Part shown: in pieces, positions 63,605 to 64,000 of the stretch
Layout: the number at the start of each line of letters is the position of its first letter
Position numbering within the stretch: position 1 is the first letter of the stretch
Source: Dioscorea cayenensis subsp. rotundata
Lineage: Eukaryota; Streptophyta; Magnoliopsida; Dioscoreales; Dioscoreaceae
Direction of reading: 5' to 3'
NCBI RefSeq assembly: GCF_009730915.1
Contig: NC_052474.1
Span: forward strand, 903,501 to 967,500
Length of the DNA: 64,000 nt
The notes under the pieces: generated by a model
Told to the model about the DNA's origin: nothing
Seen by the model: the letters and a program-made list of their open reading frames with translations, nothing else
Databases searched by the model: none
Program-made: the position numbers and the translations under genes

Positions 63605-64000
63605 TCCATCGTGATCCGTGTGCGTTTTGTGATTATATTAATTGTGTATCATTATCAATGTGAATGTGATTAAGATGTATACTTTTGTTGGATTAAATGA
63701 ATTCATTATTTGATTAGGTTATATTTATTATTGACAATAACAATGAACGCCAACTCGGTACATTGCTTCGCGGTCGGTTAACCGGGACAATAACATGCGT
63801 GCTTTAACAAATCTAAATTTTATCAATTAAGCCTAGGGGGCCTGGCCAATTATTTTAAATATTTGATTTTATAATTATTTTCTGAAAAAAAAAGAGAATA
63901 CAGTTTTAAATAAGAGCCACTTGTTTTAAGTGGTTAGTGGCACATTGGCATGCCACTTGTTATAAGTGATTAATGGGCACCAAAATAAATATTTTATATG
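63605..64000. other. 3' flank of the lipase gene
   Basis: 3' UTR and AT-rich flank. GCCACTTGTTTTAAGTGGTTAG and GCCACTTGTTATAAGTGATTAA type copies at about 63917 and 63954 form a short direct repeat that is itself partly palindromic. No gene. Confidence 0.45.

Overview
This is nuclear DNA of a flowering plant. The genes have GT-AG introns, the intergenic DNA is very AT-rich, and the families are plant-specific: AP2/ERF factors, an oleosin, an AGCVIII kinase and DAD1-like phospholipase A1. A non-grass monocot would fit, but that is only an impression; nothing in the window fixes the species. I saw no rRNA, tRNA, CRISPR array or prokaryotic signal.

Layout. 1-14 kb: two group IX ethylene-response-factor genes (minus 994-1728, plus 10289-11129) separated by AT-rich DNA with a miniature LTR element (2874-3321) and a Harbinger/Tourist-type MITE (4339-5060). 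13.7-19.3 kb: COP9 signalosome subunit 7 on minus, 9 exons, with a 3.1-kb intron swollen by a Pogo-type transposon remnant. 21.2-25.2 kb: a UCHL3-type deubiquitinase on plus, followed by duplicated copies of its last exon. 25.4-30.6 kb: an oleosin and a D6PK-like AGC kinase, both minus. 34.9-41.4 kb: a nearly full-length but decayed LINE. 41.9-46.4 kb: an unrecognised plus-strand first exon and a complete 2-oxoglutarate dioxygenase on minus. 47.5-52.1 kb: a mitochondrial-type enoyl-CoA hydratase, 8 exons, with a MITE in one intron. 53.2-55.0 kb: an unknown plant gene built partly from tandemly repeated 72-nt exons. 57.4-57.9 kb: a dioxygenase pseudogene. 60.8-61.2 kb: a 5'-truncated LINE tail. 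62.0-63.6 kb: a class-3 lipase (phospholipase A1 type).

The genes do not form one pathway; this is ordinary plant gene order, with hormone/defence transcription factors, protein turnover (CSN7, UCH3), seed oil storage, auxin-transport kinase and lipid metabolism genes as neighbours. The window is more unusual at the level of gene structure. There is an array of near-identical symmetric exons, a terminal exon plus 3' UTR repeated behind its own gene, and three otherwise well-conserved genes that each show one net single-base frame change. The last may be assembly error rather than biology. Exon borders were worked out by hand from splice sites, reading phase and family similarity; homology statements rest on remembered family sequences, not on a database search.
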